Position numbers and translations under genes: made by a program
The notes under the pieces: model-generated
Database searches by the model: none
What the model was told of the DNA's origin: nothing
Seen by the model: the letters and a program-made list of their open reading frames with translations, nothing else
Shown here: in pieces, positions 10,467-19,224 of the stretch
How the letters are laid out: the number at the start of each line of letters is the position of its first letter
Numbering within the stretch: the first letter of the stretch is position 1
From: Bog-473 sp963755495
Lineage (GTDB): Bacteria; Actinomycetota; Acidimicrobiia; Acidimicrobiales; RAAP-2
DNA length: 64,000 nt
Assembly: GCA_963755495.1 (NCBI GenBank)
Contig: CAVWJS010000011.1
Location: forward strand, 1-64,000
Reading direction: 5' to 3'

Positions 10467-10550
10467 TCAGGAGTCGTAGTCGTAGTCGTAGAACCCGCGG
10501 CCGGACCGGCGGCCCAGCAGCCCGACGACGCCAATCCTCTGGATCTCCAT
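10467..10550 (-). pseudogene. Internally deleted remnant resembling 3-hydroxyacyl-CoA dehydrogenase ends
   Basis: A 27-codon ORF directly upstream of bioA. It begins MEIQRIGVVG, like the first beta strand of the Rossmann fold of 3-hydroxybutyryl-CoA dehydrogenases. It continues immediately with LLGRRSGRGFYDY, like the C-terminal end of the same family. The middle of about 250 residues is absent. It ends in a GAC-TAC repeat (YDYDYD). A deletion that fused both ends of a dehydrogenase gene in frame is the simplest reading. The remaining 240 bp up to the next gene show no other ORF of note. Confidence 0.5.
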
Positions 10551-10790
10551 TTGGGTTTTTTCTCCTATCGGCACCTCCCGGCGTTCCGGGGCAGGGAACG
10601 AGTTGAGCATCCCGCTCTCCCTTCTGGCAACACCGCCATAGGCGTTTTCGTCCTCGGGTGCCGGTGCCCACCTATTCGGCAGTCGGTCGTGGCTGGTCGT
10701 TCGCCGTGCCTGAGGGGAGGTTGTGGGCTAATAAGGGACCCTAAGTTGGCCAAGAAGTGCAGATCACGATGATCAAAGGAGCGTTCGGCC

Positions 10791-11699
10791 ATGCTGAGCA
10801 ATGACGGGGTGATTGCAGCCCGGGAGCGCCTGGGACCGGTCGGGGTGTGGTTGAGCTCTTTGATGGGTGCCTCCATCGAACAGGAGCGCCACGTCGCGCG
10901 TCGCATTGAGGAGCTGGGCTATGGCTCCATTTGGACCGGTGAGACTGTGGGCGGCAAGGAAGCCTTCGCTCACCAGTCGCTGCTCCTCGCCGCTACGGAG
11001 CACATCACGACCGGGACGGGGATTGCCAACGTGTGGGCCAGGCAGCCGGCCACCATGGAGGGAGGCGGTGCCACCTTGGGGGCGGCGTACCCCGGTCGCT
11101 TCGTGCTCGGGATCGGGATCAGCCATGCCCCGATCGTCGAGAGGAGCGGGCAGGTCTACACCAAGCCCTTGGAGAAAATGGTGACATACCTCGACGGTAT
11201 GGACGCCGCCACCGCCTTGGCGCCCGCAACCGTGGTGCCGGTTCCTCGCTTGCTGGCGGCGCTGCGCCCCAAAATGCTGGACCTGGCCCGGAGGCGCGCC
11301 GATGGCGCCCATCCCTATTTCGTCCCCCCGGCACACACCACACTGGCCCGCGCCGCGCTGGGTCCCGACAAGTTGTTGATCCCCGAACAGGCGATCGTTG
11401 TGGAGAGTGACCCGACTGAAGCTCGTCGCATCGGCCGCGAGCATCTCTCGGGCTATCTGCGACTCCCCAATTACGTCAACAACCTGAAGAATCTTGGTTA
11501 CGGGGATGACCTGCCCGATGGGGGAAGCGACCGGCTGGTCGATGCGATCGTCGCCTGGGGCGGCGAGGACGATATCGCCCGTCGGATTGCTGAGCATCGT
11601 GACAACGGTGCTGATCATGTCCTACTCCAGCCGTTAGGTGATCTGGCTTCAGCGGTAGGGCAGCTCGAACGCATGGCCGCAGTGCTGCAGGGCGCCTGA
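10791..11699 (+). CDS. LLM-class F420-dependent oxidoreductase
   Basis: A luciferase-like TIM barrel of 302 residues. RIEELGYGSIWTGE, TGTGIANVWARQPATM and GRFVLGIGISHAPIVE are typical of actinobacterial F420-dependent (mycobacterial 'TIGR03620'-like) members, and the C-terminus carries ADHVLLQPLG. An AAAGGA ribosome site precedes ATG 10791. The substrate is unknown. It is divergent from the bioAFD operon. Confidence 0.88.
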   Translation: MLSNDGVIAARERLGPVGVWLSSLMGASIEQERHVARRIEELGYGSIWTGETVGGKEAFAHQSLLLAATEHITTGTGIANVWARQPATMEGGGATLGAAYPGRFVLGIGISHAPIVERSGQVYTKPLEKMVTYLDGMDAATALAPATVVPVPRLLAALRPKMLDLARRRADGAHPYFVPPAHTTLARAALGPDKLLIPEQAIVVESDPTEARRIGREHLSGYLRLPNYVNNLKNLGYGDDLPDGGSDRLVDAIVAWGGEDDIARRIAEHRDNGADHVLLQPLGDLASAVGQLERMAAVLQGA

Positions 11700-11754
11700 A
11701 GGCTCGATCGGGGCGCCGGGGGCGGCCCGGAGCCTTCGGTGCGAGACTGCAACC

Positions 11755-11799
11755 GTGTCATCAGACGGTGTGTCATCAGATGGTGTGTCATCAGACCCG
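11755..11799 (+). repeat. Three tandem 15-bp repeats containing GTG starts
   Basis: GTGTCATCAGACGGT recurs three times (third copy diverging at its end) at the very start of the dehydrogenase gene. Each unit supplies an in-frame GTG, so the N-terminus could begin at 11755, 11770 or 11785. Confidence 0.8.
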
Positions 11800-12750
11800 G
11801 TGATCCATGAGCCGGTTGTCCGCCCGGCCGAGAACTCCGACGTGGTGGTGCTCTGCTCCGTTCCGACGGCCGTGGCTCGCATTCAGTCCCGGTTTCCCGA
11901 CCTTGAGGTCGTTGACATCTCCGGGGGTGTGCCCAGCGGTGTGCGAGGCGACGTGCTGTTCGGGGGTCTCGGGCCCAGTTCGGTCGAAGCCATGGCGGCC
12001 GGCGTCCAGTGGGCGCAGGTAAGCGGGACTGGCATCGACAGCATCCCGTCGGAGGTACGGGCGGCGCCCGTGCTTACGTCGGCCCGCGGCGCGTCTGCCG
12101 TGGCCATCAGCGAGTATGTGATCGCCATCATGGGTGCGTTCGCCCGCGATTTCCCTGCTAACTGGCTGCGGGAGGCACCTGAGCGATGGTACGTCCAGCA
12201 AGCTCGGACGTTGGCGGGGGCCACGTTGGGACTCTATGGCTTCGGGGGCATAGCCCAGCGGGTAGCGCGCGTCGCACTCGCCCTTGACATGTCGGTGGTG
12301 GCCATGCGGCGCCGTGATCTGCCGAGCCCGGTTGAGGGCGTGACCATGACGGCCTCGTTCCGAGATCTCATCTCGGCGGCGGATCACCTGGTGCTGGCGG
12401 CGCCTGCGACCGACGAGACGCGCCAAGTGCTCAATGCCGAGACGTTGGGTCACGTCCGGCCCGGGGTCCACCTGGTGAATATCGCCCGGGGCTCCTTGGT
12501 CGATCAGGACGCGCTGCGACGCGCTCTCGACGACGGCAAGGTGGGACGAGCCTCGCTCGATGTGACGACCCCGGAGCCGCTTCCGGCTGGGCACTGGATG
12601 TTCGACCACCCCAAGGTGTTCCTTACGCCGCACGCCTCGTGGGCCGGGGAAACGCCATTGGCCGCCGCTACCGAATACTTTTGCAAAAACCTCGAGCGAT
12701 ATCTGGCGGGCGAGCCGTTAGAGGGCGTCGTAGGGCCCGACGGCTACTGA
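11755..12750 (+). CDS. D-isomer-specific 2-hydroxyacid dehydrogenase
   Basis: NAD-dependent dehydrogenase of about 331 residues. The nucleotide-binding segment is LGLYGFGGIAQRVARVALAL (slightly atypical GxGGI instead of GxGxxG). It is followed by LVNIARGSLVDQDALRRAL with the catalytic Arg, DVTTPEPLP with the Glu, and LTPHASW with the catalytic His. The N-terminus is the repeat described at the same start. It is immediately followed by a membrane protein gene with no gap, so they are probably cotranscribed. Substrate not predictable. Confidence 0.88.
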   Translation: MSSDGVSSDGVSSDPVIHEPVVRPAENSDVVVLCSVPTAVARIQSRFPDLEVVDISGGVPSGVRGDVLFGGLGPSSVEAMAAGVQWAQVSGTGIDSIPSEVRAAPVLTSARGASAVAISEYVIAIMGAFARDFPANWLREAPERWYVQQARTLAGATLGLYGFGGIAQRVARVALALDMSVVAMRRRDLPSPVEGVTMTASFRDLISAADHLVLAAPATDETRQVLNAETLGHVRPGVHLVNIARGSLVDQDALRRALDDGKVGRASLDVTTPEPLPAGHWMFDHPKVFLTPHASWAGETPLAAATEYFCKNLERYLAGEPLEGVVGPDGY

Positions 12751-13587
12751 GTGAGAGCCACGTTGAGGAAAAAGGGTAAGCGGGACAAATCCAACCGCTA
12801 CGAGCTCATCGCTTGCGCGCTCGAGGGCCACGAACTGGTGGGGACGGACGTGGCGAACATCGAAGTGGAAGATGCGCTGGTGGTGCGAGAACACGACGGG
12901 TTGCGTTGGCATCGGTGTTTGCGCTGTGACGCCTGGCTGCCGCGTCAGCCCCCGGATCAGCCCAGCCGAGAGGGTCTCCCGGGCCACGACGAGATCGTGG
13001 TGCCCTTGCGCGGAGGCGCGCTGCGCGATCGCTACGTGCTTCGACTGATCGCCGTGGAGCGCTCCCTACACGTCCTGGTGCTCAGCGCCCTCGCACTGGC
13101 TGTCTTCCTCTTCATCGGTCATCGCAAGACGCTGCGCCATGACTACGTCGCGATCATCAACGGCCTTTTCGGTGCCTCGGGCGGACCCGACGCCAAGAAG
13201 GGCCTGCTGGGCGACTTTCGACATCTCTTCGTGATCTCGCCAGCTCATCTTTACGACATCGGCTTCCTGCTGGTGGCCTACGCCACGCTCGAAGCGGTCG
13301 AAATGGTCGGCTTGTGGATGGCCAAGCGGTGGGCGGAGTACCTCACCTTTGTGGCTACTCTCCTCTTCGTTCCACTTGAGGTATATGAGTTGGTCACCGC
13401 CTTCGGCTGGCTGAAGCTGGTGACGTTCTTCGTCAACGTGGCGGTCGTGGCCTACCTCGCATTGGGCAAGCGGCTCTTTGGCCTACGTGGCGGCCACGCG
13501 GCTGACGTGGCGCGTCGTGAAGCTGACGCGGGTTGGTACGCGATCGAGAGCCGGCCACCGGGATGGCCGTTCCAGGCCATGGAGTGA
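12751..13587 (+). CDS. Membrane protein, DUF2127-like
   Basis: A product of 278 residues starting GTG directly after the preceding stop. The N-terminal cytosolic part contains a CxxC pair (RCLRCDAWLPRQ), followed by about four transmembrane segments (HVLVLSALALAVFLFIG; YDIGFLLVAYATLEAVEMVG; YLTFVATLLFVPLEVYEL; LVTFFVNVAVVAYLAL). The segment GLWMAKRWAEYLTFVATLLF is characteristic of DUF2127 proteins. Function unknown. Confidence 0.75.
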   Translation: MRATLRKKGKRDKSNRYELIACALEGHELVGTDVANIEVEDALVVREHDGLRWHRCLRCDAWLPRQPPDQPSREGLPGHDEIVVPLRGGALRDRYVLRLIAVERSLHVLVLSALALAVFLFIGHRKTLRHDYVAIINGLFGASGGPDAKKGLLGDFRHLFVISPAHLYDIGFLLVAYATLEAVEMVGLWMAKRWAEYLTFVATLLFVPLEVYELVTAFGWLKLVTFFVNVAVVAYLALGKRLFGLRGGHAADVARREADAGWYAIESRPPGWPFQAME

Positions 13588-13668
13588 CTCAGGCCATGTA
13601 GCTACCGAGGCTTTTGCTTGGTCTCGCCCGTAAGAAGGAGTTCCCGTCGCGCGCAGTGCCGGTGCCTG

Positions 13669-13708
13669 TTTTGAAATAACACCACCACCCGGTAGGGATA
13701 TTTCAAAA
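13669..13708. terminator. Inverted repeat between convergent genes
   Basis: TTTTGAAATA and TATTTCAAAA (10-bp perfect arms) are separated by 20 bp. The repeat sits in the 262-bp gap between two convergent genes, so it could act as a bidirectional terminator. The stem is AT-rich and lacks a clean T run, so this is uncertain. Nothing else is seen in the gap. Confidence 0.4.
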
Positions 13709-13849
13709 GCATGTGTCCGTTCTCCCCACGCAGGGATCGGATCTCCCCACGCAGATCAGACTCACCTGGCTCGCGGACCGGAGTGGAACCCACTGAAGGT
13801 GGAAGAAGGGAGCCGCCGTGCTCGCCCTCCTTCTGTGACTTCGGTCCTC

Positions 13850-14827
13850 TCAGTCGTCGAGTAGCCCAGAGCTGACGTAGGCAGTCTTGATGCGAACCTT
13901 CTGTTCTTCCGTGAGCTTGAGCTGCGGCGGACGGGAGTACGGGTAGTCGCCAACGGGTAGCCCCACGAGTTGGGCGCAGTACTTGAACGTCGACCCGAAG
14001 TGGGTCCAGTAGCCGGGCCGCTCTGGGAGCTGTGTGTAGTACAGGCCGTGGGAGCCGGGGCCATCAACATTCGTCACGGTGTAGTGCTCACGTGCCTCCT
14101 CGAGCTTTCCCTCTAGGACCAGGTTGAACCAGTTGGTGTAGCGCTTGTCAGTCGGCGTCTCGGTCAGGTACGCCATGCCACCCAGAACGCACGGTGGCGC
14201 CGTGCCGCCAAAGACGTCCCAGTAGACGAGCTTGCCGGGCGCCATCGCCGCGACAGCGATGCCCTGGCCTCCGGCCTCGGCCGCGTCCTTGATGGCGCAC
14301 ATCGCCGGGATCTCGTCGGCGATTCGAGCGATCTCTCCCGCCGTCATCACATAGCCCGACGACGGCGAGTTGAACATCCCGAGAGCGATGTCCGTACGTT
14401 CCGCCACGTACTTGAAGAATTCGAGCATTCCCGGACCGCCGTGGGCCTCCATGACGGGGTTCTGGAGGTAGCAGATGTCGACGCCGACATCTTGGGCGTG
14501 TCGGGTGAGCTCGACGGTGTCCTTGGCGCTTATTGCGAGCGTGCAAGCCTGGATGAACGCCGAGGGCTTGACGCGGCGGGCTTCATCGACCGTGACTTCG
14601 ACGAGCTGCTTGCGCTCGTCCATGGTGAGAGCCCACCACTCGGCCAGGCCGCTGGTGATCCAGAGGCCGTCGTGGTCGAGGTCGCCGAGGCAGTAACCGA
14701 TGATCGTCCGGTAAGCGTCAAAGTCGATGTCGTCCCCGTGCTCGCCGTTGAAGGGCGTGAACAGTGAGTCGGCGATGCCGCGAAGGTTCTCTTGCGCCCA
14801 CTCGCGTGCTTCGTTCGCTCGTGCCAT
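13850..14827 (-). CDS. Dihydrodipicolinate synthase family aldolase/lyase
   Basis: A product of 325 residues with the DapA-type TIM barrel. N-terminal SLFTPFNGEHGDDIDFDAYR, a GL-W-TSG motif in place of GTTGE, and the Schiff-base lysine in CAIKDAAEAGG. Compared with true DapA, the allosteric and substrate residues differ, so it is more likely a catabolic pyruvate-dependent aldolase or hydratase-aldolase. It lies beside a gene of unknown function and a TetR-regulated unit. Confidence 0.82.
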   Translation of the reverse strand: MARANEAREWAQENLRGIADSLFTPFNGEHGDDIDFDAYRTIIGYCLGDLDHDGLWITSGLAEWWALTMDERKQLVEVTVDEARRVKPSAFIQACTLAISAKDTVELTRHAQDVGVDICYLQNPVMEAHGGPGMLEFFKYVAERTDIALGMFNSPSSGYVMTAGEIARIADEIPAMCAIKDAAEAGGQGIAVAAMAPGKLVYWDVFGGTAPPCVLGGMAYLTETPTDKRYTNWFNLVLEGKLEEAREHYTVTNVDGPGSHGLYYTQLPERPGYWTHFGSTFKYCAQLVGLPVGDYPYSRPPQLKLTEEQKVRIKTAYVSSGLLDD

Positions 14828-14931
14828 ATCGAATGTCTCCTATCTCAGGCAGGTATCTCAGGCGGGTGTCAGGTCGAAGGACCAGTTGGCCATCGGGCCC
14901 ATGCGACTCGAGGCTGACGGACATCGGTTCT

Positions 14932-16117
14932 TCACCGGGCGTCGCTGTCCTGGATCGTCATCTCGACGCGGGCACGCGAGCCGTCGACATCGATGGCCAG
15001 GTCGATGGGTTGGTAGTCGAGCGCGCCGACCGTGCCTTCGATGCCACCGGTGGCTCCTCGCGCCAGCGAGCCCACGAGGCCAGGATGATCGGGGTCGAGG
15101 AGGCCGTCGACCACCGGCGTGAAGGTGGCGGTGATCCGGTCGCCGTCAACGGTGATGGCACGGTCGAATCCTGGAGGCAGCACCGGCGTGAGCGCGAGCA
15201 GCTTGCCGACCGCCTCCGGGCCCGTCCCCGAGATCGAGCGGCTTTGGCCAGCCGCTCCCCGACGACCCACGCAGGCAGTGATCCAGCCCTCGTCCATCGC
15301 GACTTGGCCGAGCTTCTTGTCGACTCGGGCCGCGACGGCAGCTTCATTGGCGGCCGCCTTGAGGTGCAGCTGCATCTGGAACTCGCGAGCCACTGCCGCC
15401 AACGCGCCGTCGGTGAGCTGGTCGCAGCCGGAATTCCGGTCGGAACGGCCCCCTGTAGTCGGCGAAGAGCCCGGCGGTTTCGGTCGCCGGTGACGGCATT
15501 CGGGATCCCGGCGAGCGGGAGGGCACCCACGTATTCGGCTAGCGGGATCGGTCCGACCGGGTCGTGCTCGTCACTGATCTCGATGGTCCAATGGCAGTGT
15601 GGATGCTTGTCGGCGGGGACGCGGGGCGGGCGATGGATCGGCCGGATCCTTGCCCGTGGGTTCGTCGCCAGGGCGGTGGCGTCGAACGTCGGATCCTCGA
15701 TCGTGTGGCACATGTGGAACACGGCCGCTTCGCCCGCTGGCTCCACCATCAAGAGCGCGCCGCAGTGCAGGAGCCAGAACTCGCCATAGTTCGAATTGGC
15801 GGGATCGACGCTGTAGGCCACATTCATGAATCCGTGGACAAAGCCCATGTCGAGCTGGAGAGACTTCATGATCGCGGGCACGTCGTGGCCCTCGATGCCC
15901 ATGAGGCGGCGCATCCGGTTCGTGTAGACGGGACTCGAGCCCATCCATTCCTCAATGACGATGGCAGTGCCCGCCTCGGGATCCGATGCCAGCACTAGCC
16001 AACGTCGCGCTTCCGCCCGGGCTGCCCAGCATCCCGCTCAGCATGTATTCGTGGGCGACCGCGAGCAGGTGCTCCCGGGTTAGCGATTCAAGGTCAGGGA
16101 ATCCAGATGTGGCCAAC
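14932..16117 (-). pseudogene. Uncharacterised protein, frameshifted
   Basis: Three frames together form one protein of about 390 residues. It runs from TTG 16117 (LATSGFPDLESLTREHLL) through SDPEAGTAIVIEEWMGSSPV and GFMNVAYSVDPANSNYGEFW, to a C-terminal AREFQMQLHLKAAANEAAVA and a hotdog- or MaoC-like ending. Shifts are implied near 15,990 and 15,470. HxH-rich stretches (HMCHTIEDPTFD, HPHCHWTIEISD) suggest a metal- or acyl-CoA-related role, but I do not recognise the family. It is divergent from the hotdog gene across a shared TetR-type operator. Confidence 0.55.
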
Positions 16118-16148
16118 GCGTCCTCCCCTCAGATGGAGGTACGGTACA

Positions 16149-16176
16149 CCAAACCTGGACGAGCGTCCAGGTTTGG
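16149..16176. promoter_or_regulatory. TetR-type operator
   Basis: A perfect dyad, CCAAACCTGGAC / GTCCAGGTTTGG with a 4-bp centre, lies in the 72-bp divergent gap between the 16117 and 16190 genes. The size and position fit a TetR operator controlling both directions. The TetR gene at 17078 is the natural candidate regulator. Confidence 0.75.
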
Positions 16177-16189
16177 AAAGGGTGTGTTC

Positions 16190-17038
16190 ATGGAGGACAT
16201 CCGGAACGTAGCGGCCGAGAACTATGGGGAAGAACTGCGGAACCGATGGGGGGCGCTTCTCAGCTACCGCTACATCGGGCGGAAGTTCTCATCCATGAAC
16301 AACGTTGCCGACAATGCGGTCGCGCTCCGTCACGACATGCGGAACCCGGCTGGCGGCGTCATGGTGGCACCACTGGCCATCATCTGTCCCGGCGGCGGCT
16401 CTGGCTCGGATCTCGACAGCGTCCCCAACCCGGTCATTCATTCGATCCAGATCCTCGACGCGGCTCGCGACGTTCGACACGTTGAAGTGATCGATGCGCA
16501 AAGCCTCAAGCGCGGTCGGCAGATGGGCTTTGCGCGCGCCACCATCGTCGACGCGGACGACCACAGGCGAGCTATCGCACTCATCGAATCGCAGGGCGTG
16601 TCAATCGGCGAAGTGCCGCCCGGCTTGCAGCGCTTCGATGACGAGGCGGTGATGAACATCGTGGATTCACCGGACCTTCCCCCGCTCTGGCAGGTCTTCG
16701 GGGCCTCTCGTCGTGACGACGGACGCTGGGTGCTGCCGGAGCTCCGAATGGAGTTGGCATCCCCGGACGCTGCGCTGCACCTCGGCCCCCAACACGTACT
16801 TCTTGAGACGGCTGGATTCGAGCTGGCGGCGCATGCTTCTGGCACCGATAGGCTCCAAGTCGAGAGCGCGCACGTAATGTTTCTCTCTCGAGGCAAGACC
16901 GGCCCATTCCGTGCAGAAGGCACCATCCGTCGCGCCGGCGACGGTGGCGGCCGAGTCGCTACCCAGCTCGCCATCTATGACGAAGGCAACGATGACCGGC
17001 CGATCACTGCCAGCACGATGGTGTTCCGACCCGCGTAA
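16190..17038 (+). CDS. Hotdog-fold (PaaI-like) thioesterase family protein
   Basis: A product of 282 residues. Two similar halves are visible: HDMRNPAGGVMVAPLAIICP with IDAQSLKRGRQMGFARATIV, then LRMELASPDAALHLGPQHVL with ESAHVMFLSRGKTGPFRAEG. This fits a double hotdog domain of the kind acting on acyl-CoA thioesters. The ATG at 16190 is 14 bp after the operator dyad, so repression by steric block is plausible. Substrate unknown. Confidence 0.6.
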   Translation: MEDIRNVAAENYGEELRNRWGALLSYRYIGRKFSSMNNVADNAVALRHDMRNPAGGVMVAPLAIICPGGGSGSDLDSVPNPVIHSIQILDAARDVRHVEVIDAQSLKRGRQMGFARATIVDADDHRRAIALIESQGVSIGEVPPGLQRFDDEAVMNIVDSPDLPPLWQVFGASRRDDGRWVLPELRMELASPDAALHLGPQHVLLETAGFELAAHASGTDRLQVESAHVMFLSRGKTGPFRAEGTIRRAGDGGGRVATQLAIYDEGNDDRPITASTMVFRPA

Positions 17039-17077
17039 CTCACCGGGCAGACGGCAACCCCACTGAACGGACCCCAC

Positions 17078-17719
17078 ATGACGAGCAGACCCGCCCCGCC
17101 GTATCGTCGCTCGCTTCTTCGGCAGGAGCGGTCGATCAACACCCGCCGCATGATCTTGCGCGCCGGCGCTCGCCTCTGGGGGACGCGGGGTTTCGAGGCC
17201 ACCACCATCGAAGACATCTGCCGGGAGGCGGGCATCGGTCGATCCACGTACTACCTCTACTTCGAGTCCAAGGATGCTCTCCTCATCGAGCTCGCTCGGG
17301 CCACGGCGCGGGGTGTATCCCGAGAAGTGGACGCCTGGGTGAGCGCGGGAAGCGTTGACGACGCCATAGCCGTCTTTATCAGCGGGCTCGTCCGCCGTAT
17401 GGAGGACGTTCCTCGATCGCTCACCGCGCTGGTCATGCGGCGCGTTGCAGCCGCCAACGTGACGGCCCGGCCCGTGGCCGGCGATCCGGTGCTCTTCGAC
17501 GACATCCTGGGCAGTATCGTCCGCGACGGCCAGCGTCGAGGTGAACTCCGCGTCAATGTCGACTCCCGTGAGGTTGGCGAGGCGCTGGCTGCCATGACAT
17601 TGGATGCTCTCGAGCGATGGGCGGGCGGCGACGACCGGCGACCGTTGAGGTTCACGCTCGAGTTCCGCATCAACCTCGTCATTAACGCCTTGCGGACGCA
17701 GCTCGTCCTCGAGCGCTAG
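17078..17719 (+). CDS. TetR-family transcriptional regulator
   Basis: A product of 213 residues. N-terminal HTH: ILRAGARLWGTRGFEATTIE, then DICREAGIGRSTYYLYFESK, the canonical TetR recognition helix. The C-terminal ligand domain is not assignable. It is downstream of the hotdog gene on the same strand (39 bp gap) and probably binds the dyad at 16149-16176. Confidence 0.92.
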   Translation: MTSRPAPPYRRSLLRQERSINTRRMILRAGARLWGTRGFEATTIEDICREAGIGRSTYYLYFESKDALLIELARATARGVSREVDAWVSAGSVDDAIAVFISGLVRRMEDVPRSLTALVMRRVAAANVTARPVAGDPVLFDDILGSIVRDGQRRGELRVNVDSREVGEALAAMTLDALERWAGGDDRRPLRFTLEFRINLVINALRTQLVLER

Positions 17720-17820
17720 AGCCCTGATCAGGACCTTTCCGCCAAAAGCACCCCCTAATCGACGAAGGCAACATCGATGGCTCGGCCGGAGGAGACAACG
17801 CCACACTTGGATCGAGCGAA

Positions 17821-18621
17821 CTACGACGAAGCTGTCCCAGCCATCATCGTCTCGAGCGCAGCCTGATCAATTCCTTCGAATCGGGGCGCGTCCGGTACCT
17901 GGGAGAGCGAATCAACGAACGTATCCAGCATGGATCCCGGGGCAGGAGGCAAGTGGCTGCTGTAGATGCGCGAAGGCTCAAGAGCCCGCCACTTATTCAG
18001 TGTGGCGCCAAACATGTTCCGGTCGACGTCGTGCACCCATGAGGAGTCAACCGTGGCCCATCTGACCTGTCCTAACGTGAGGGTGGCGGCGTCGATGTCC
18101 GAGGCATCTTCGGACACGGCACCTGGTAGAAGGCCGCCAAAGCAGTCGGAACTGAAGATGGCCCCGGTGCGGTCGTCGACGAACCCAATGGTAATTGGGT
18201 TGTCGAAGACGGGTGGCCTGAAGGCTGTCAGACGCCGGTCTCCTACCGTCACGGACTGCCCGGGGTTGACCAGATACACCCGGTCCATCGGGAGCGGAGT
18301 AGAGGACAGGCCCATGATGCCGGCGCCCAAAAATGAGGTAATGACCCGAACGCGGGGGTTCAATTCGAGCAAAGCACCCAACGAGCCGATGTGATCGAAG
18401 TCGGTATGGGTCAGCCAGATCCAGTGCAGATCTTGCGGATCGATCACGGATTCGAGCGTGGTCATGAATTCAGCACTGCCGGCGACCTTGCCAGTATCGA
18501 CGAGAAGCGGCTCTGCCCCGTGCAGAACGAAGGCATTGATGACCAGAGACCCGAGTGTTGGGATCTCGGCGGCTGTGGTGATGACGTCGACCCCGGGACC
18601 GCCATTGAAACACGTGGTCAT
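17821..18621 (-). CDS. Metallo-beta-lactamase fold protein (ODP/flavodiiron-like)
   Basis: A product of 266 residues starting at ATG 18621, which overlaps the stop of the upstream gene (ATGA). The metal motif is LTHTDFDHIGSLGALLE (HxDxDH), followed by FSSDCFGGLL and a late His in IYSSHLPPAPGSM. Its order and LLVDTGKV/ITSFLGAGIM segments resemble the oxygen-binding diiron domains of flavodiiron proteins, without the flavodoxin part. Function unknown. Confidence 0.8.
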   Translation of the reverse strand: MTTCFNGGPGVDVITTAAEIPTLGSLVINAFVLHGAEPLLVDTGKVAGSAEFMTTLESVIDPQDLHWIWLTHTDFDHIGSLGALLELNPRVRVITSFLGAGIMGLSSTPLPMDRVYLVNPGQSVTVGDRRLTAFRPPVFDNPITIGFVDDRTGAIFSSDCFGGLLPGAVSEDASDIDAATLTLGQVRWATVDSSWVHDVDRNMFGATLNKWRALEPSRIYSSHLPPAPGSMLDTFVDSLSQVPDAPRFEGIDQAALETMMAGTASS

Positions 18622-19133
18622 AGCTGCACCTCGTTCTGTGTGGTTTGGGTGCGGGATTCTGCGGCAACCTTCAGTCGCTCCAACGTCGTGCGCATGTTCT
18701 CGAGAAGCTCCTTGTGTCGATTCAGCGGAACGTCGAGGATGCGGGCCCAGGTCGGGATCCAGCGGACCTCGTAGCCCTCGGTCACACGAGTCCCGTTCGC
18801 CGTCGGCTCGAACCGGTATCGCCATAATGTCGACTCCCGACCGCCCTCGTCGGTAATGAAGGTGAACTCCTGCCCGCGCTCTGCGGCGATCACCCGACCG
18901 TGGCGTGTGTAGCGGATACGACGCCCGGGGCCGACAGCGTTGTGGCCGTTGAAGGTGGTGCCCTCAACCGGAACGATGACGTCACCCTCCCATTCGACCC
19001 GCTCGCATTCAGGGCTCCACTCCCCGATGCGGGGCAGATCGGAAACCATCTCGTACAGCAGCTCGGCGTCGGCCTCAATGAACAGTTCGACCTGATCCTT
19101 GGTCAACCACCAATGCTGGTTCTTCGGCGGCAT
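18618..19133 (-). CDS. SRPBCC-family polyketide cyclase/ligand-binding protein
   Basis: A product of 171 residues: VELFIEADAELLYEMVSDLP, RIGEWSPECERVEWEGD and RYRFEPTANGTRVTEGYE, typical of START/SRPBCC proteins (SCPU cyclase-like). AAGGAGG stands 7 bp before ATG 19133, which decides this start. Translationally coupled to the MBL-fold gene. Upstream, TTGACA (minus strand, 19191-19196) is a likely -35 element. Confidence 0.85.
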   Translation of the reverse strand: MPPKNQHWWLTKDQVELFIEADAELLYEMVSDLPRIGEWSPECERVEWEGDVIVPVEGTTFNGHNAVGPGRRIRYTRHGRVIAAERGQEFTFITDEGGRESTLWRYRFEPTANGTRVTEGYEVRWIPTWARILDVPLNRHKELLENMRTTLERLKVAAESRTQTTQNEVQL

Positions 19134-19224
19134 GGCGCCCTCCTTATCGCTACAGCTCAGTGCCAGTAGGCTATAGATAATAGCTAATGCTGTCAACCAT
19201 CTCCTATGGTATAGTCATTGCAAC

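Noticed and set aside
12504..12633. Minus-strand frame over the 2-hydroxyacid dehydrogenase (continuing to 11791)
   Set aside because: Shadow of the dehydrogenase gene, which has all catalytic residues.
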